Positions 42,238 to 51,530 of a stretch of DNA of 64,000 nt are shown here, piece by piece. The stretch lies in contig NZ_JARFIK010000002.1 in NCBI RefSeq assembly GCF_029076695.1, positions 1,218,452 to 1,282,451 of the forward strand, read 5' to 3'. The translations under genes were made by a program, and so were the position numbers. Each line of letters opens with the position of its first letter. Positions within the stretch are counted from its first letter, which is position 1. The stretch is from Adlercreutzia equolifaciens. Its GTDB lineage: Bacteria > Actinomycetota > Coriobacteriia > Coriobacteriales > Eggerthellaceae. Below the pieces are notes generated by a model. The model had not been told where the DNA came from, did no database searches, and worked only from the letters and a program-made list of their open reading frames with translations.

Positions 42238-43450
42238 GGTCGCCACCTCCTTTCCGGCGCGGCTTGGGCGCTTTGCTGCGCGCCGCCTTACGATGGAGCG
42301 AGCGGGCAATGCGTCCCGCACCATTTGAGCGCCGCGAATGCTTTTTACCGCGCTCTGCCCGCTCCTGGCGCCGCGCCCGGGCCACGGCCCGACGGCGCTC
42401 GGCCGCGGTCACCTCGGCCTGGGCCAGCTCCAAGCCAATGTCGTCGGCAATTTCCGCCGCCTGGTTGCCGGTGAACGTCGGCGGCGCGAAGGGCTCCCAG
42501 TCGATGGGATGCTCCTCGGTCTTCAGCTTGTCGTCCAAGGCGCAGGCCTCCACCAGCCCGACCCCTTCGTCGGTCACGGCAATTTCCACGGCCCAGGTAT
42601 GGTGCGGATGGCGGGGCGAGGGCACCTCGCGCGCCGGCACCAAGGTGGTGGTGCCGCGGGTCATGGTGGTCACGCCGCCGGCCAGGGCAACGCTGGCCGC
42701 ATGGCCGGTAATATCGTGGGTGCCCGGCGTTACCTCCACGGCGTCGGCGGATAGCGCCTCGGTGGCATCGCCCGTGGTCACGTGGCGATGTGCCCCCATG
42801 CGCTTCTCCAACCCCACGGCCGCTCGGGAAAGCGGAAAACAGATGACGAAGTACAGCAGCGCCGCCACCACATAGGCCGGTCCATAGTAGCTGGTATCGC
42901 CGGCAAAGGAATTCGAGAAGTACATGAGCTCGCCGCCGGCCACCAAGGCCAGCACCGAAGTGTTCTTCACCAAGTTTGCCGCCTGCACGGCCAAGGGCGG
43001 CAGGATGATGCGCATGGCCTGGGGCAGGATAATGAGCGTCATGGTCTGCACCGATGAGAAGCCCTGGCTCTTGGCCGCTTCGAACTGGCCGCGATGCACC
43101 GAGCCGATGCCGCTGCGCACCACCTCGGACATATAGCCGCCGTGATACAGGCCAATGGCCAGTACGCCAATCCAGAAGGTGGTCAGGGACAAGCCCAGAA
43201 GCGGAAACACCGCATAGAGCACGAACACCTGCAGAAGAAGCGGCACGTTCTGCACGGTTTCCACGTAGATGCGCGTGAGCGCGCGCAGCCCACGGAAGCG
43301 CGACACCGAGAACACGCCGAACACGAACCCGAACACCAGGGCAATCACCAGGGCCAAAGCCGAAATAGCCACGGTAGTGCCGAAGGCGGCCAGCAGCTCG
43401 GGCCAACGGGAGAAGAGCGCCTCCCACTTATAGGGGGCAAATACTTCCAT
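42230..43450 (-). CDS. Polar amino-acid ABC transporter permease (1) with 187-residue C-terminal extension
   Basis: 406 residues. Residues 1-218 are a normal HisQ/GlnP-type permease: WPELLAAFGTTVAISALALV, YVETVQNVPLLLQVFVLYAV and the EAA loop FEAAKSQGFSSVQTM with LIILPQAMRIILP. After the last helix (YFVICFPLSRAA) comes a hydrophilic extension (about 220-406), with a Thr/Val-rich part, a more ordered segment around HHTWAVEIAVTDEGVGLVEA, and a highly basic end (SLHRKAARSKAPKPRRKGGG). Such an extension is not normal for this family. Start overlaps the binding-protein stop by one base. Confidence 0.88.
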   Translation of the reverse strand: MEVFAPYKWEALFSRWPELLAAFGTTVAISALALVIALVFGFVFGVFSVSRFRGLRALTRIYVETVQNVPLLLQVFVLYAVFPLLGLSLTTFWIGVLAIGLYHGGYMSEVVRSGIGSVHRGQFEAAKSQGFSSVQTMTLIILPQAMRIILPPLAVQAANLVKNTSVLALVAGGELMYFSNSFAGDTSYYGPAYVVAALLYFVICFPLSRAAVGLEKRMGAHRHVTTGDATEALSADAVEVTPGTHDITGHAASVALAGGVTTMTRGTTTLVPAREVPSPRHPHHTWAVEIAVTDEGVGLVEACALDDKLKTEEHPIDWEPFAPPTFTGNQAAEIADDIGLELAQAEVTAAERRRAVARARRQERAERGKKHSRRSNGAGRIARSLHRKAARSKAPKPRRKGGGDHE

Positions 43451-44376
43451 CAGGATGCACCCCCTTCTCCCCCGGCCGTCCTATCCGCCGTCTCGGCAGC
43501 GGAGCTGTCGGGGTCGTCCGCCGGATCGCCGGCCCCCAGGCCCGTGTCACCCGCCGCCTCTTCGGCCTCCACATCGGCCTCAGTGACGAGAGACAGGCCC
43601 CAGCGCTCTTTGAGCGCGGTCAGGGTGCCATCGGCCTCCATGGCGGCGATGGCGTCGTCAACCTGGGCAGAGAGCTCGCTCCCCTTCTTCGTGGCCACGC
43701 CGTACTCCTGAGGCGCGAACTGGGTGGGCAGCAGGTAGGTGGTGTCGTCCTGGTAGCCCACCAAGATGGAACTGTCCACGGAAAAGGCGTCCACGCGACC
43801 GGCCACCAGGGCAATCTTGATCTCGGGATAGGTGGCGTACTCGGCGAAGTTCAACGTGATGCCAATTTCCGCCGCGGCCTCGCGCAGCTTGTCCTTGGTG
43901 GTGGCAGAAAGCGCCACGCCCACGGTCTTGCCGTTCAAACCGGCCAGGTCAGTAATGCCCGAGTCCTTCTTCACCAGCACGCCGATATGATCGATATAGT
44001 AAGGACGCGAGAAGTCATAGGTGCGCTTGCGCTGCTCGTTGATGGTAAAAGTGGCCAGGGCGGCGTCGAGGGTGCCATTGTCGATCATGGCCCCGCGCGT
44101 GGTGACGTTCACGCCTACCAGCTCCAAGGCGTTCGGGTCGCCCTTGATGCGCGCCGCCAGCTCGCGGGCCACATCAACTTCCAGGCCCTCCACACTGCCC
44201 GTCTCGGGGTTCTGGAACCCGAAGCCGGGCACGTCGATCTTCGTACCGACGCGCAGCACGTCGCCAGAGGGAGCGCAACCGACCAGGGACAGGCCCGCGC
44301 CGCCCACCAGCAGGGCCGCCGTCACCCCGCCAGAAAGCCTCACGAACTGCCGCCGCGTGATGTTGTTCAATGCCAT
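43450..44376 (-). CDS. Extracellular amino-acid-binding lipoprotein
   Basis: 308 residues, bacterial solute-binding protein family 3. The signal has a twin-arginine-like TRRQFVRLSGG and a lipobox (SLVGC), so it is probably a Tat-exported lipoprotein. Binding-domain blocks: FGFQNPETGSVEGLEVDVAR, ARIKGDPNALELVGVNVTTR, YYIDHIGVLVKKDSG, and AYQDDTTYLL-like (VGYQDDTTYLLPTQF). The C-terminal 40 residues are an acidic, low-complexity tail. Start ATG at 44374-44376 with an AGGTGA site. First step of the transporter encoded downstream. Confidence 0.9.
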   Translation of the reverse strand: MALNNITRRQFVRLSGGVTAALLVGGAGLSLVGCAPSGDVLRVGTKIDVPGFGFQNPETGSVEGLEVDVARELAARIKGDPNALELVGVNVTTRGAMIDNGTLDAALATFTINEQRKRTYDFSRPYYIDHIGVLVKKDSGITDLAGLNGKTVGVALSATTKDKLREAAAEIGITLNFAEYATYPEIKIALVAGRVDAFSVDSSILVGYQDDTTYLLPTQFAPQEYGVATKKGSELSAQVDDAIAAMEADGTLTALKERWGLSLVTEADVEAEEAAGDTGLGAGDPADDPDSSAAETADRTAGGEGGAS

Positions 44377-44385
44377 GGCCCTCAC

Positions 44386-45126
44386 CTACAGAATCTTCGA
44401 GAGGAAGGCCTGCACACGCTCGTTAGAGGAGGGGCCGAACAGATACTCTGGCGTCCCCTCGTCCACTACCAGGCCGTTTTCCATGAACACCACCTTGTCG
44501 GCGGCATCGCGGGCCAAACCCATCTCGTGGGTGACCATGACAATGGTCATGTTCGTCTCAGCCAGGGACTTGATAACGTCGAGCACCTCGTTCACCATCT
44601 CTGGGTCAAGTGCGCTGGTGGGCTCGTCCATGAGCATGATCTTCGGATGCATGTTGAGCGCGCGGGCAATGGCCACGCGCTGCTGCTGACCGCCGGAAAG
44701 CTGGTCGGGGTACTTGTCCAGCTTGCTGGACAGCCCCACGCGCTCCAAATAGGCCAAGCCAGCGGCCTCGGCCTCGGCCTTGGGCACCTTCAGGACCTTC
44801 TCAGGCGCGAAGGTGACGTTCTCCAGCACGGTTTTATGGGGGTAGAGGTTGTAGCCCTGAAACACCATGGCCACCTCGCTGGCCAGTTTGCGGCCATCGA
44901 CTTTTTTGGCCATCAGGTCGATGCCGTTCACCATAAGCTGGCCGGAATCGGGACGCTCGAGCCCGTTGATGGAGCGGATGAGCACGCTCTTGCCCGATCC
45001 CGAGGGTCCGATGACCACCACCTTCTCACCCTCAGCCACGTCCAGCGAAACGCCCTTGAGCGCCTCTACCTGCCCGAAGTTCTTCTTTATGTTGTCGACG
45101 CGAATAAGCGGTTCCACGATACGCAC
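44386..45126 (-). CDS. Amino-acid ABC transporter ATP-binding protein (GlnQ-like)
   Basis: 246 residues. Walker A GPSGSGKSVLIRSI, signature [15 protein letters not shown], Walker B IMLMDEPTSALDPEMV and H-loop MVTHEMGLA are intact. QGYNLYPHKTVLENV is the Q-loop, as in polar amino-acid transporters. Two GTG starts are possible (45124-45126 or 45115-45117); both have G-rich upstream sites. It is the first gene of the ATPase-binding protein-permease-permease operon, with 9 bp to the next gene. Confidence 0.92.
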   Translation of the reverse strand: MRIVEPLIRVDNIKKNFGQVEALKGVSLDVAEGEKVVVIGPSGSGKSVLIRSINGLERPDSGQLMVNGIDLMAKKVDGRKLASEVAMVFQGYNLYPHKTVLENVTFAPEKVLKVPKAEAEAAGLAYLERVGLSSKLDKYPDQLSGGQQQRVAIARALNMHPKIMLMDEPTSALDPEMVNEVLDVIKSLAETNMTIVMVTHEMGLARDAADKVVFMENGLVVDEGTPEYLFGPSSNERVQAFLSKIL

Positions 45127-45249
45127 TCCTCACCTTGGGGGCGTTCTCCTATCGTGAAAAAGTTTATCGGCAAAGCGTCAAAAAGCGGTTTCGCCCAGAA
45201 AACACCTGTGCGACGAAACCATGACAGGCAGGGTCAGGTGACCGCAGCG

Positions 45250-45284
45250 CAAAACGGCCGCCCTCCTTCGCGGAAGACGGCCGT
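45250..45284 (-). terminator. Terminator of the DUF1385 gene
   Basis: ACGGCCG (45254-45260) pairs with CGGCCGT (45278-45284); on the minus strand TTTTGC follows. It separates the DUF1385 gene from the ABC transporter operon. Confidence 0.6.
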
Positions 45285-45306
45285 CGCAGGTGGGTGTACG
45301 CTGCGC

Positions 45307-46626
45307 TTAGGCTGTCGCCGGCGCCTTCGCCTCTTCGGCGGCCTCGCGGTCGAGTACCGCCTGCATAGCGGCGATAGCGCATTCGATCTGGCCTTCGTCG
45401 GGCTCGTTGGTAGTCAGGTACTGCATCTGCATACCGGGCCACAGGATGATCTTCACCAGCGGGTTGTCCGGATGGCTGCCGGCCCACTTCACCGTGATCT
45501 CGTAGGAGATGCCCGCAATGAGCGGCATGAGCACAATGCGCGCCACAATAACCAGCAAGAGCTTCGGCAGGCCGTCGGGCACGCCGAAGCCCGAGATGAT
45601 GGCATTCAGGGGAAAGATGGTGTAGACAAGGATGGCGATGACCATGACCATGATAAGGAAGGCGGTACCGCAGCGCACATGCAGACGCGGGAAGCTCTTC
45701 GCGTTTTCCGGGGTCATCTCCAGCCCGTGCTCGAAGCAGTGGATGGTCTTGTGCTCGGCACCGTGGTACATGAACATGCGCTTGATGTCGTCCATGCGCC
45801 CGATGAGCCAGATGTAGAACACGAACACCACCACGCGCAAAAGGCCGTCCACAATGTTCCAAGCCAGCGTATGATCGTCGTACTCTCCTACAATAAGATT
45901 GGTGATGGCCGCCGGGGCCACAATGAACAGCACCACACCGAGGATCACGCCCACCACCATGGACACCATCATCTCGCGGTGGCCGAAGGAGTCCTCGTCC
46001 TCGGCCGCGGAGGCCGACCCAGAGGCTCCGGGCCGATCGGCAGCGGGGGCTGCAGCCGGCTTCGCCTCGCTAGCTGCATCCGGCGCCCCCTCCGTTACCA
46101 CCTCAAGGCTTCGCTGGGCACCCAGGGCGTCCACCATGGTATCCGGTCGTCCAAAGTCGCGCTTCCAGTCGAAGGCGTCGTCGCCCTGCGAAGCCGCAGC
46201 GCTGGCAGCGTCGTGGGCAACCGCATCGGCATGGCGCTCTTCTTCTTGGGCTACGGCCGTGGCTCCCTCAAGCTCGGCCTCGGCCTCGACGAAATCCGCC
46301 TCGGCCGCCGCCTTCTGCTCGCCCTCCTCATCGCCGAAGGCATGGAGCGCGGCAATTTCCAGCGCCTTGAACCCCAGCATGAGCGACTCCACCAGCGCCC
46401 GGCAGCCACGCACGAGCGGCCAGTACATCCAGCCGTTCTTCTCTTTGCCCGAAGCCAGCTCGTGCTCTTCCACGTAGATGGTCCCGTTGGGCTCGCGCAC
46501 GGCCACGGCCCAGTTGTACTTGCCGCGCATCATGACGCCCTCGATGAGCGCTTGACCGCCCACATGGGTCTTGACGGCACCGTCCTCGGAGAAAGCGCGC
46601 GAGAGGTCGCTTTTCTGTTTGGTCAT
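45307..46626 (-). CDS. DUF1385 membrane protein
   Basis: 439 residues from the ATG at 46624-46626, with a GGAAG site. N-terminal GGQALIEGVMMRGKYNWAVAVR and central YHGAEHKTIHCFEHG are the hallmark motifs of DUF1385 (related to Bacillus YqhQ). Five or so membrane helices occur in MMVSMVVGVILGVVLFIVA and the C-terminal half. An acidic, Ala-rich hydrophilic insertion of about 115 residues (starting FGDEEGEQKAAAEADFVEA) lies between the first two parts and is longer than in homologues I know. Function unknown; often near translation or peptidyl-release genes. Own terminator downstream. Confidence 0.85.
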   Translation of the reverse strand: MTKQKSDLSRAFSEDGAVKTHVGGQALIEGVMMRGKYNWAVAVREPNGTIYVEEHELASGKEKNGWMYWPLVRGCRALVESLMLGFKALEIAALHAFGDEEGEQKAAAEADFVEAEAELEGATAVAQEEERHADAVAHDAASAAASQGDDAFDWKRDFGRPDTMVDALGAQRSLEVVTEGAPDAASEAKPAAAPAADRPGASGSASAAEDEDSFGHREMMVSMVVGVILGVVLFIVAPAAITNLIVGEYDDHTLAWNIVDGLLRVVVFVFYIWLIGRMDDIKRMFMYHGAEHKTIHCFEHGLEMTPENAKSFPRLHVRCGTAFLIMVMVIAILVYTIFPLNAIISGFGVPDGLPKLLLVIVARIVLMPLIAGISYEITVKWAGSHPDNPLVKIILWPGMQMQYLTTNEPDEGQIECAIAAMQAVLDREAAEEAKAPATA

Positions 46627-46715
46627 AACGAGTCTTCCGTTTCTTGCTCTGAAAATAAGGTCGCGGCAAAAGCCCCTCACCAAGAGGGGCGGGGTGGCCG
46701 AGGATGAACCGCGGA

Positions 46716-47402
46716 CTACAAAGACGCGCGATCGACCTTCGGGTAGGGCGTGCCGCAGGTCATCTTGCCCTCGGGGCACGAGCCGTGCACGCAGGGCGCG
46801 CCGGCATCGGCGAAGATATAGGGCGCCGTGGGCCGGGCAAGCTCGAGCATCTTATGGGCCAGGGCGCGAATTTCCCACTGGGCGCGATTGCAGCAGCGCA
46901 GCTCGAAGAAGTGCAGCAACTCCCGGACGTTCATGGTCACGACAATCTTCGTCTCCGCGGCGTTGGGCAGCAGGTAGCGGGCATCCTCGGCCGGCACGCC
47001 TGCTTCCACCAGCGCGCGATAGGCCTTCGACACGGCATCCACGGCCTCGTCGAACAGGCGGTTGGTTTCAGGATCGGCCGCCACGGTCTCGGGCTTCACC
47101 ATGGGAATGTCGCCCTTGAACTTCACGTAGCGCTGGGACTGCTGGTTGAAGCTGGCAATGCGATGGCGCACCAGCTGATGGGTCAGGGCGCGCGACACCC
47201 CGTCTACGGCAAAGGTGTAGCTGGCATGCTCCAGCGTGGAGAAGTGCCCCGACCCCATGATGGTGGACAGCACGCTTTTCACGCGCTCGGGAGGCATGGT
47301 CTCCATGAGCTCGGCGGCGCCCACCGGGGCGTAGCACAGCCGGGCTGCCGTGGCGATGGCGCGCTCGGGATCGGGAGTGTGGTACAAAAGCTCTACCTGC
47401 AT
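46716..47402 (-). CDS. thyX: Flavin-dependent thymidylate synthase ThyX
   Basis: Makes dTMP from dUMP using methylene-THF and FAD/NADPH. 228 residues from the ATG at 47400-47402, which has an AAGGAG site. The ThyX motif RHRIASFNQQSQRY is intact and HFSTLEHASYTFAV and LRCCNRAQWEIRALAHKMLE match the family. The C-terminal HGSCPEGKMTCG adds two cysteines, seen in the ThyX of anaerobes and actinobacteria. It is divergent from the methyltransferase gene at 47542, and feeds Tmk (35066). Confidence 0.95.
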   Translation of the reverse strand: MQVELLYHTPDPERAIATAARLCYAPVGAAELMETMPPERVKSVLSTIMGSGHFSTLEHASYTFAVDGVSRALTHQLVRHRIASFNQQSQRYVKFKGDIPMVKPETVAADPETNRLFDEAVDAVSKAYRALVEAGVPAEDARYLLPNAAETKIVVTMNVRELLHFFELRCCNRAQWEIRALAHKMLELARPTAPYIFADAGAPCVHGSCPEGKMTCGTPYPKVDRASL

Positions 47403-47541
47403 GAAACGCTCCTTGGAAATCGTTTTGGTCTGCAAGAAGTATAATGGCAGGATCGCGGCGCCGTCCCTGCCGGGCGCGGCGAACCGAGCAATAACCACAA
47501 GTCGCAGTGCGAGCGCACTTCGGCCCTTCCCAGGAGGACCC

Positions 47542-48486
47542 ATGGACCAGACCTTCACGCCCCTTCTTACCAGCACCTGCTGGAACGACCAGTGGAAGGA
47601 GGCGCAGAAACGCCGCCGTCCCCCTGATAACGCCGCCTATTGGGACAAGCGGGCTGCCACGTTCCGCACGAAAGATGCCCCCTCCTCCTATACCGATCAG
47701 TTTCTTGGGTTCGCCGCCATCGAGCCCGGCGAGACAGTGTTCGACATGGGCTGCGGCAACGGCGCCCTGGCACTGCCTTTGGCCGCTGCGGGGCATCACG
47801 TGATGGCCGCCGACTTTTCCCAGGGGATGCTTGACGATCTGAAAGCCAAAGCCGAAGCCCGCGGCGTAAGCAGCCTCATCGAGCCCCTGCTGCTCAGCTG
47901 GGAGGACAACTGGGAGGCGGCCGGCATCGAGCCGAATTGCGTCGACGTGGCCGTCGCCTCGCGCTCGGTGGCCACGGCCGACTTGGAGGCTTCGCTGCGC
48001 AAGCTCAGTGCGGTTGCGCGGCGCCGCGCTTGCGCCACGTTGACTACCGGCGCCTCCCCGCACGTCGATCTGGCCGTTTTCGAGGCCCTGGACTTGCCGG
48101 TACCGCGCGGCTTCGACTACCTCTACGCCTATCTGGTGCTCAGCGAAATGGGCTATGTGCCCGAGGTTCGCCTTATACGCAGCTATCGCACGAAAAGCTA
48201 CCAAGACGAAGAGGATGCCGCCGCCGACCTAACTGCCATGGTTCGAAAGTTTGCGGCATCCCCCGGCGCCGACGGCATGGGAGCCCCGCTTCCCGAAAGC
48301 CGTATCGAGGATGCTCTTGCGCGACTGCGCCCCTGGCTCGCCGAGCAGCTGGTACCCAACCCCCGCGCCGGCGAAGATGATGGCCACGGAAGCGTGGAGG
48401 GGGCACTCCAACTGCGCAATCCCCGTGTCATTACCTGGGCCTTCCTTTCCTGGGACACGGCGTGCGAACCGCAGCGTCTATGGTAG
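47542..48486 (+). CDS. SAM-dependent methyltransferase
   Basis: 314 residues; Class I Rossmann methyltransferase. Motif I is TVFDMGCGNGALALPLAAAG with an acidic residue after beta2 (VMAADFSQGML). The N-terminus (WNDQWKEAQKRRRPPDNAAYW) is typical of a group of Coriobacteriia/Clostridia methyltransferases of unknown substrate. The C-terminal part (VRLIRSYRTKSYQDEEDAAA) is less conserved. The ATG at 47542 has a CAGGAGG site. Monocistronic and followed by a strong terminator. Substrate unknown. Confidence 0.85.
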   Translation: MDQTFTPLLTSTCWNDQWKEAQKRRRPPDNAAYWDKRAATFRTKDAPSSYTDQFLGFAAIEPGETVFDMGCGNGALALPLAAAGHHVMAADFSQGMLDDLKAKAEARGVSSLIEPLLLSWEDNWEAAGIEPNCVDVAVASRSVATADLEASLRKLSAVARRRACATLTTGASPHVDLAVFEALDLPVPRGFDYLYAYLVLSEMGYVPEVRLIRSYRTKSYQDEEDAAADLTAMVRKFAASPGADGMGAPLPESRIEDALARLRPWLAEQLVPNPRAGEDDGHGSVEGALQLRNPRVITWAFLSWDTACEPQRLW

Positions 48487-48496
48487 CGAAAGCAGC

Positions 48497-48532
48497 AAAA
48501 AGGGCCCGGTTCCTGAGAACCGGGCCCTTTTT
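48497..48532. terminator. Bidirectional terminator
   Basis: GGGCCCGGTTC (48502-48512) pairs with GAACCGGGCCC (48517-48527), flanked by A5 and T5. It serves the methyltransferase (plus) and the cold-shock gene (minus). Confidence 0.92.
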
Positions 48533-48550
48533 CAATAGTGTCTACTGATG

Positions 48551-48754
48551 TTACAGACGCTCGACGTTGCTGGCCTGCAGCTTGCCGTTCTGACCCTCGG
48601 TCACCTCGAACGTTACCGCGTCGCCCTCGTTCAGGGTCTTGAAGCCGTTCATCTTGATCTCAGAGAAGTGAACGAACAGATCCTCGCCGTCGTTCTGAGA
48701 GATGAAGCCGTAACCCTTCTCAGGGTTGAACCACTTGACAGTACCTTCCGCCAT
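48551..48754 (-). CDS. Cold-shock protein (CspA family)
   Basis: 67-residue single OB-fold RNA chaperone. RNP1 KGYGFI and RNP2 LFVHF motifs are intact: [20 protein letters not shown] and [18 protein letters not shown]. The leader is about 90 nt long, with a TATAGT -10-like site near 48853, as is common for csp genes whose long 5' untranslated region controls translation. Cytoplasmic. Confidence 0.95.
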   Translation of the reverse strand: MAEGTVKWFNPEKGYGFISQNDGEDLFVHFSEIKMNGFKTLNEGDAVTFEVTEGQNGKLQASNVERL

Positions 48755-48897
48755 TTTAAATCCTCTTTCCTCTTTCCGGTCTCCCGGAAAGGTAATAACA
48801 CGTGCTGCATGGCGGCAACACTCACCCTCACCTCGAGGGCACGGGTGACACTATACGCTAGTTTGACCGGTTTTCCGTGCGAAATTATTCATCTTCA

Positions 48898-49317
48898 CTA
48901 GATGCCGTCAGATGCAGTGTCGGCATCGAACAGCGCTTCAAGCTCCTCGTCGGAGGCGGATTCGTCGGACAGGCCACGGCCAAAGGCGTCGGCCACGGCA
49001 AAGGCCTGGCGGCGACGCAGCGCGGCCACATCGGCGTGGCCGGCGTCCCCGTAATAACGTGAGGAGAGCAACAGGCTGCGCGCAATGTACTCGGTAACGT
49101 GAGGATCGACTCCCGAAACCTGGAGAATCTGCGCCAGAGAATCCGGCGCCAATGACAACAGCGCCTCGCCATCCAAATCGGTGGCTTCGCCCAAAGCGGC
49201 ATCAAGCATCTGCGCGGCGCCGTCGGGATCGTCCTCGCCGGCGGCTCGCTCCATAGAGCGGCGAATAGCGCCCAGAAGCTGCGCGATGATGCGCATAAGG
49301 TAGTCTTGCTCGAACAT
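48898..49317 (-). CDS. Small hypothetical acidic protein (DUF6483-like)
   Basis: 139 residues. Starts FEQDYLMRIIAQLLGAIRRS, a pattern found in a family of small proteins near DNA-metabolism genes in Gram-positive anaerobes. The rest is helical and acidic (AQMLDAALGEATDLDGEALL then VSGVDPHVTEYIARSLLLSS). No signal or membrane segment. The ATG has an AAAGGAA site; the gene starts 15 bp after ruvB in the same direction, so may be the last gene of ruvCAB. Function unknown. Confidence 0.7.
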   Translation of the reverse strand: MFEQDYLMRIIAQLLGAIRRSMERAAGEDDPDGAAQMLDAALGEATDLDGEALLSLAPDSLAQILQVSGVDPHVTEYIARSLLLSSRYYGDAGHADVAALRRRQAFAVADAFGRGLSDESASDEELEALFDADTASDGI

Positions 49318-49332
49318 ATCGTTCCTTTCGCG

Positions 49333-50400
49333 CTAGAGCTGCGGCGGCGTGAGCCCCAGATGCTCCCAGGCATGAGCCGTGGCCTGGCGCCCTTTGGGCG
49401 TGCGCATCATAAGACCCTGCTGCATAAGATAGGGCTCGTAGACGTCCTCCACCGTGTCGGGATCTTCGGCCAGCGCCGAGGCCAGCGTGGTAAGGCCAAC
49501 AGGACGACCGCCGAACTGGACGCAGAGCACCTCCAGCAAACGGTTGTCCACCGCGTCCAGCCCCAAATGGTCCACCTCGAAGAACGTGAGGGCCTCGGCG
49601 GCCGTGTCCTCGGTGATGGCACCGTCGCCCCGCACCTGGGCCCAATCGCGCACGCGCTTGAGCAGGCGGTTGGCCAAGCGCGGCGTGCCGCGGCTACGCC
49701 GGGCAATTTCCAGAGCGCCCTCTTGGTCAATGGCCACGTTGAGAATGCCCGCCGAGCGACACACAATAAGCGCGAGCTCTTCGGGAGTGTAGTACTGCAG
49801 GCGAAACGCCACGCCGAAGCGATCGCGCAAAGGACCGGTAAGCAGGCCGGTGCGGGTGGTGGCGCCAATAAGAGTGAAGCGGGGAAGATCAAGGCGGATG
49901 GAGCGCGCAGCAGGGCCCTTGCCCACCACGATGTCGAGCTCGAAATCCTCCAGGGCCGGATAGAGCACTTCCTCCACCATGCGGTTGAGACGGTGGATCT
50001 CATCGATGAACAGCACATCGCCCTCTTCGAGATTGGTGAGGATGGCGGCCAGATCGCCCGTGCGGGCAATGGCCGGCCCCGAAGTGGTGCGAATGGAAGA
50101 GCCCAGCTCGTTGGCCACCACCGTGGCAAGGGTGGTTTTTCCCAAACCCGGAGGGCCCGAGAACAGGATGTGATCGGCCACGTCACCTCGGGCCTGGGCG
50201 GCTTGGATCATAATGCCCAGGGATTCTTTCACCTTCGTCTGGCCCAGGTAATCATCGAGGCGTTTCGGGCGCAGGGAGAAATCGAGCTCCAAATCGTCCT
50301 CGGTAAACGTGGGGGCCACGGCGCGCTGACGCCCCTCGGAGGCGTCGCTGTTCTGGCCGGCGATAAACCCGATGCCCTCTATGTCCAAATCGTATGCCAC
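49333..50400 (-). CDS. ruvB: Holliday junction DNA helicase RuvB
   Basis: AAA+ motor driving branch migration with RuvA. 355 residues. [20 protein letters not shown] start, Walker [20 protein letters not shown], Walker [17 protein letters not shown], sensor/arginine-finger region [13 protein letters not shown] and the C-terminal winged-helix [23 protein letters not shown] start at 50398-50400 with an AGGA site, 7 bp behind ruvA. The chain has a short C-terminal end without unusual additions. Confidence 0.96.
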   Translation of the reverse strand: MAYDLDIEGIGFIAGQNSDASEGRQRAVAPTFTEDDLELDFSLRPKRLDDYLGQTKVKESLGIMIQAAQARGDVADHILFSGPPGLGKTTLATVVANELGSSIRTTSGPAIARTGDLAAILTNLEEGDVLFIDEIHRLNRMVEEVLYPALEDFELDIVVGKGPAARSIRLDLPRFTLIGATTRTGLLTGPLRDRFGVAFRLQYYTPEELALIVCRSAGILNVAIDQEGALEIARRSRGTPRLANRLLKRVRDWAQVRGDGAITEDTAAEALTFFEVDHLGLDAVDNRLLEVLCVQFGGRPVGLTTLASALAEDPDTVEDVYEPYLMQQGLMMRTPKGRQATAHAWEHLGLTPPQL

Positions 50401-50407
50401 GTGCGTC

Positions 50408-51004
50408 CTATCGGCTTCCCAGTCGTTTCAGGGCATATTGTAGCAGGGCCCCCTCGCCCGCGCCCTCGGGAGCGCCCTTGAGAGCAACCTCGGCTTCGGC
50501 GGAGGTAAAGCCCATGGCCAGCAGCGCCTCGGTGGCCCCTTGCAAGGCTAGCGCGTCGACCGAGCTTTCGGCGCTCACGTTGAAGAGCGAGTCGAGGGTT
50601 TCCTCGAGCGTACCCTTGAGCTCGAGAATGATGCGCTCGGCGGTTTTCTTCCCCACGCCGGGAATATGAGACACTCGGGCGACATCGCCTGCGGCAACAG
50701 CATCGGCCAGTTCGCGGGGAGCATAGGTGGACAGCGCCGCCAGGGCCATTTTCGGACCTACCTTGCTGACCGAGACCAGACGCTCGAACATGGCCTTCTC
50801 TTCCTCGGAAAGAAAGCCGTAGAGGCCGATGCCGTTTTCCGTGACGGACAAATAAGTGAGCACCGTGACCTCTTCGCCCACGGGAGGCAGCTTGGCCAAC
50901 GCCGACTGCGCCATGGTGACGCCGTAGCCCACTCCGTTGACATCGACATAGACGGTGCTGGGCGGCAGCACGGCCGCCACGGCCCCTTTGAGAAAAGCAA
51001 TCAT
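50408..51004 (-). CDS. ruvA: Holliday junction helicase subunit RuvA
   Basis: Tetramer that binds four-way junctions and loads RuvB. 198 residues: N-terminal OB domain [20 protein letters not shown], helix-hairpin-helix motifs [20 protein letters not shown] and [20 protein letters not shown], and a C-terminal RuvB-binding three-helix domain ([20 protein letters not shown]). The ATG overlaps the ruvC stop by 4 bp (ATGA). Confidence 0.96.
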   Translation of the reverse strand: MIAFLKGAVAAVLPPSTVYVDVNGVGYGVTMAQSALAKLPPVGEEVTVLTYLSVTENGIGLYGFLSEEEKAMFERLVSVSKVGPKMALAALSTYAPRELADAVAAGDVARVSHIPGVGKKTAERIILELKGTLEETLDSLFNVSAESSVDALALQGATEALLAMGFTSAEAEVALKGAPEGAGEGALLQYALKRLGSR

Positions 51005-51498
51005 GCGAACATCCCATTCTCGTGCGTAATATGGCAGATAGCGGCGGCCAGGGCGTCGGCGGCATGGTCCGGCTGCGGTGGCTGCTCCAGCTTCAGCAGG
51101 TGCCGCACCATGTACTGAACCTGCTCCTTGTCGGCCGAGCCTTCGCCCACCACGGCCAGCTTGATTTGGCGAGGCGAGTACTCCCCCACCGCAAGGCCGC
51201 CTTCAGCGCAGGCCACCAGAGCGGCGCCCCGAGCCTGGCCCGTAGCGAAGGCTGCCGTGATGTTCTGACCGAACCAGACGGTTTCAATGCCGACGCATTC
51301 CGGCTGGAACCGCTGCACCACGGCCCCAATTTGATGGTGGATTTTCATGAGGCGCTCGGCCAAGGGCTGGGATGCCGGCGTGGCCACACAGCCGTAGGCA
51401 ACGCACCCCATAGAGGCGCCGCACTGCTCGACCACTCCCCAGCCCGTATGGGCCAAGCCAGGATCGATGCCCAGTATGATGCGTGTTTTGCCAGCCAA
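51001..51498 (-). CDS. ruvC: Holliday junction resolvase RuvC
   Basis: Nuclease cutting Holliday junctions. 165 residues. The catalytic acids are visible: Asp in ILGIDPGLAHTGWG, Glu in ECVGIETVWFGQN, and HAADALAAAICH at the C-terminus with the final Asp. The only start near the conserved N-terminus is TTG at 51496-51498 with a weak ribosome site. Heads the ruvCAB operon, with a predicted SOS promoter immediately upstream. Confidence 0.93.
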   Translation of the reverse strand: MAGKTRIILGIDPGLAHTGWGVVEQCGASMGCVAYGCVATPASQPLAERLMKIHHQIGAVVQRFQPECVGIETVWFGQNITAAFATGQARGAALVACAEGGLAVGEYSPRQIKLAVVGEGSADKEQVQYMVRHLLKLEQPPQPDHAADALAAAICHITHENGMFA

Positions 51499-51503
51499 AA
51501 GAA

Positions 51504-51530
51504 AAGCCCCGCTTTCTGTAAGTGGGGCTT
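51504..51530 (-). terminator. Terminator of the SDR gene, inside the ruvC leader
   Basis: AAGCCCCACTT pairs with AAGCGGGGCTT (one G-U) followed by TTTTCTTTT on the minus strand. It lies between the ruv promoter -10 and the ruvC start. Confidence 0.75.

Noticed and set aside
43987..46707. 906-codon plus-strand open frame
   Set aside because: Runs antisense to a binding-protein gene, an ABC ATPase gene and the DUF1385 gene, all with clear motifs; composition is shadow-like.
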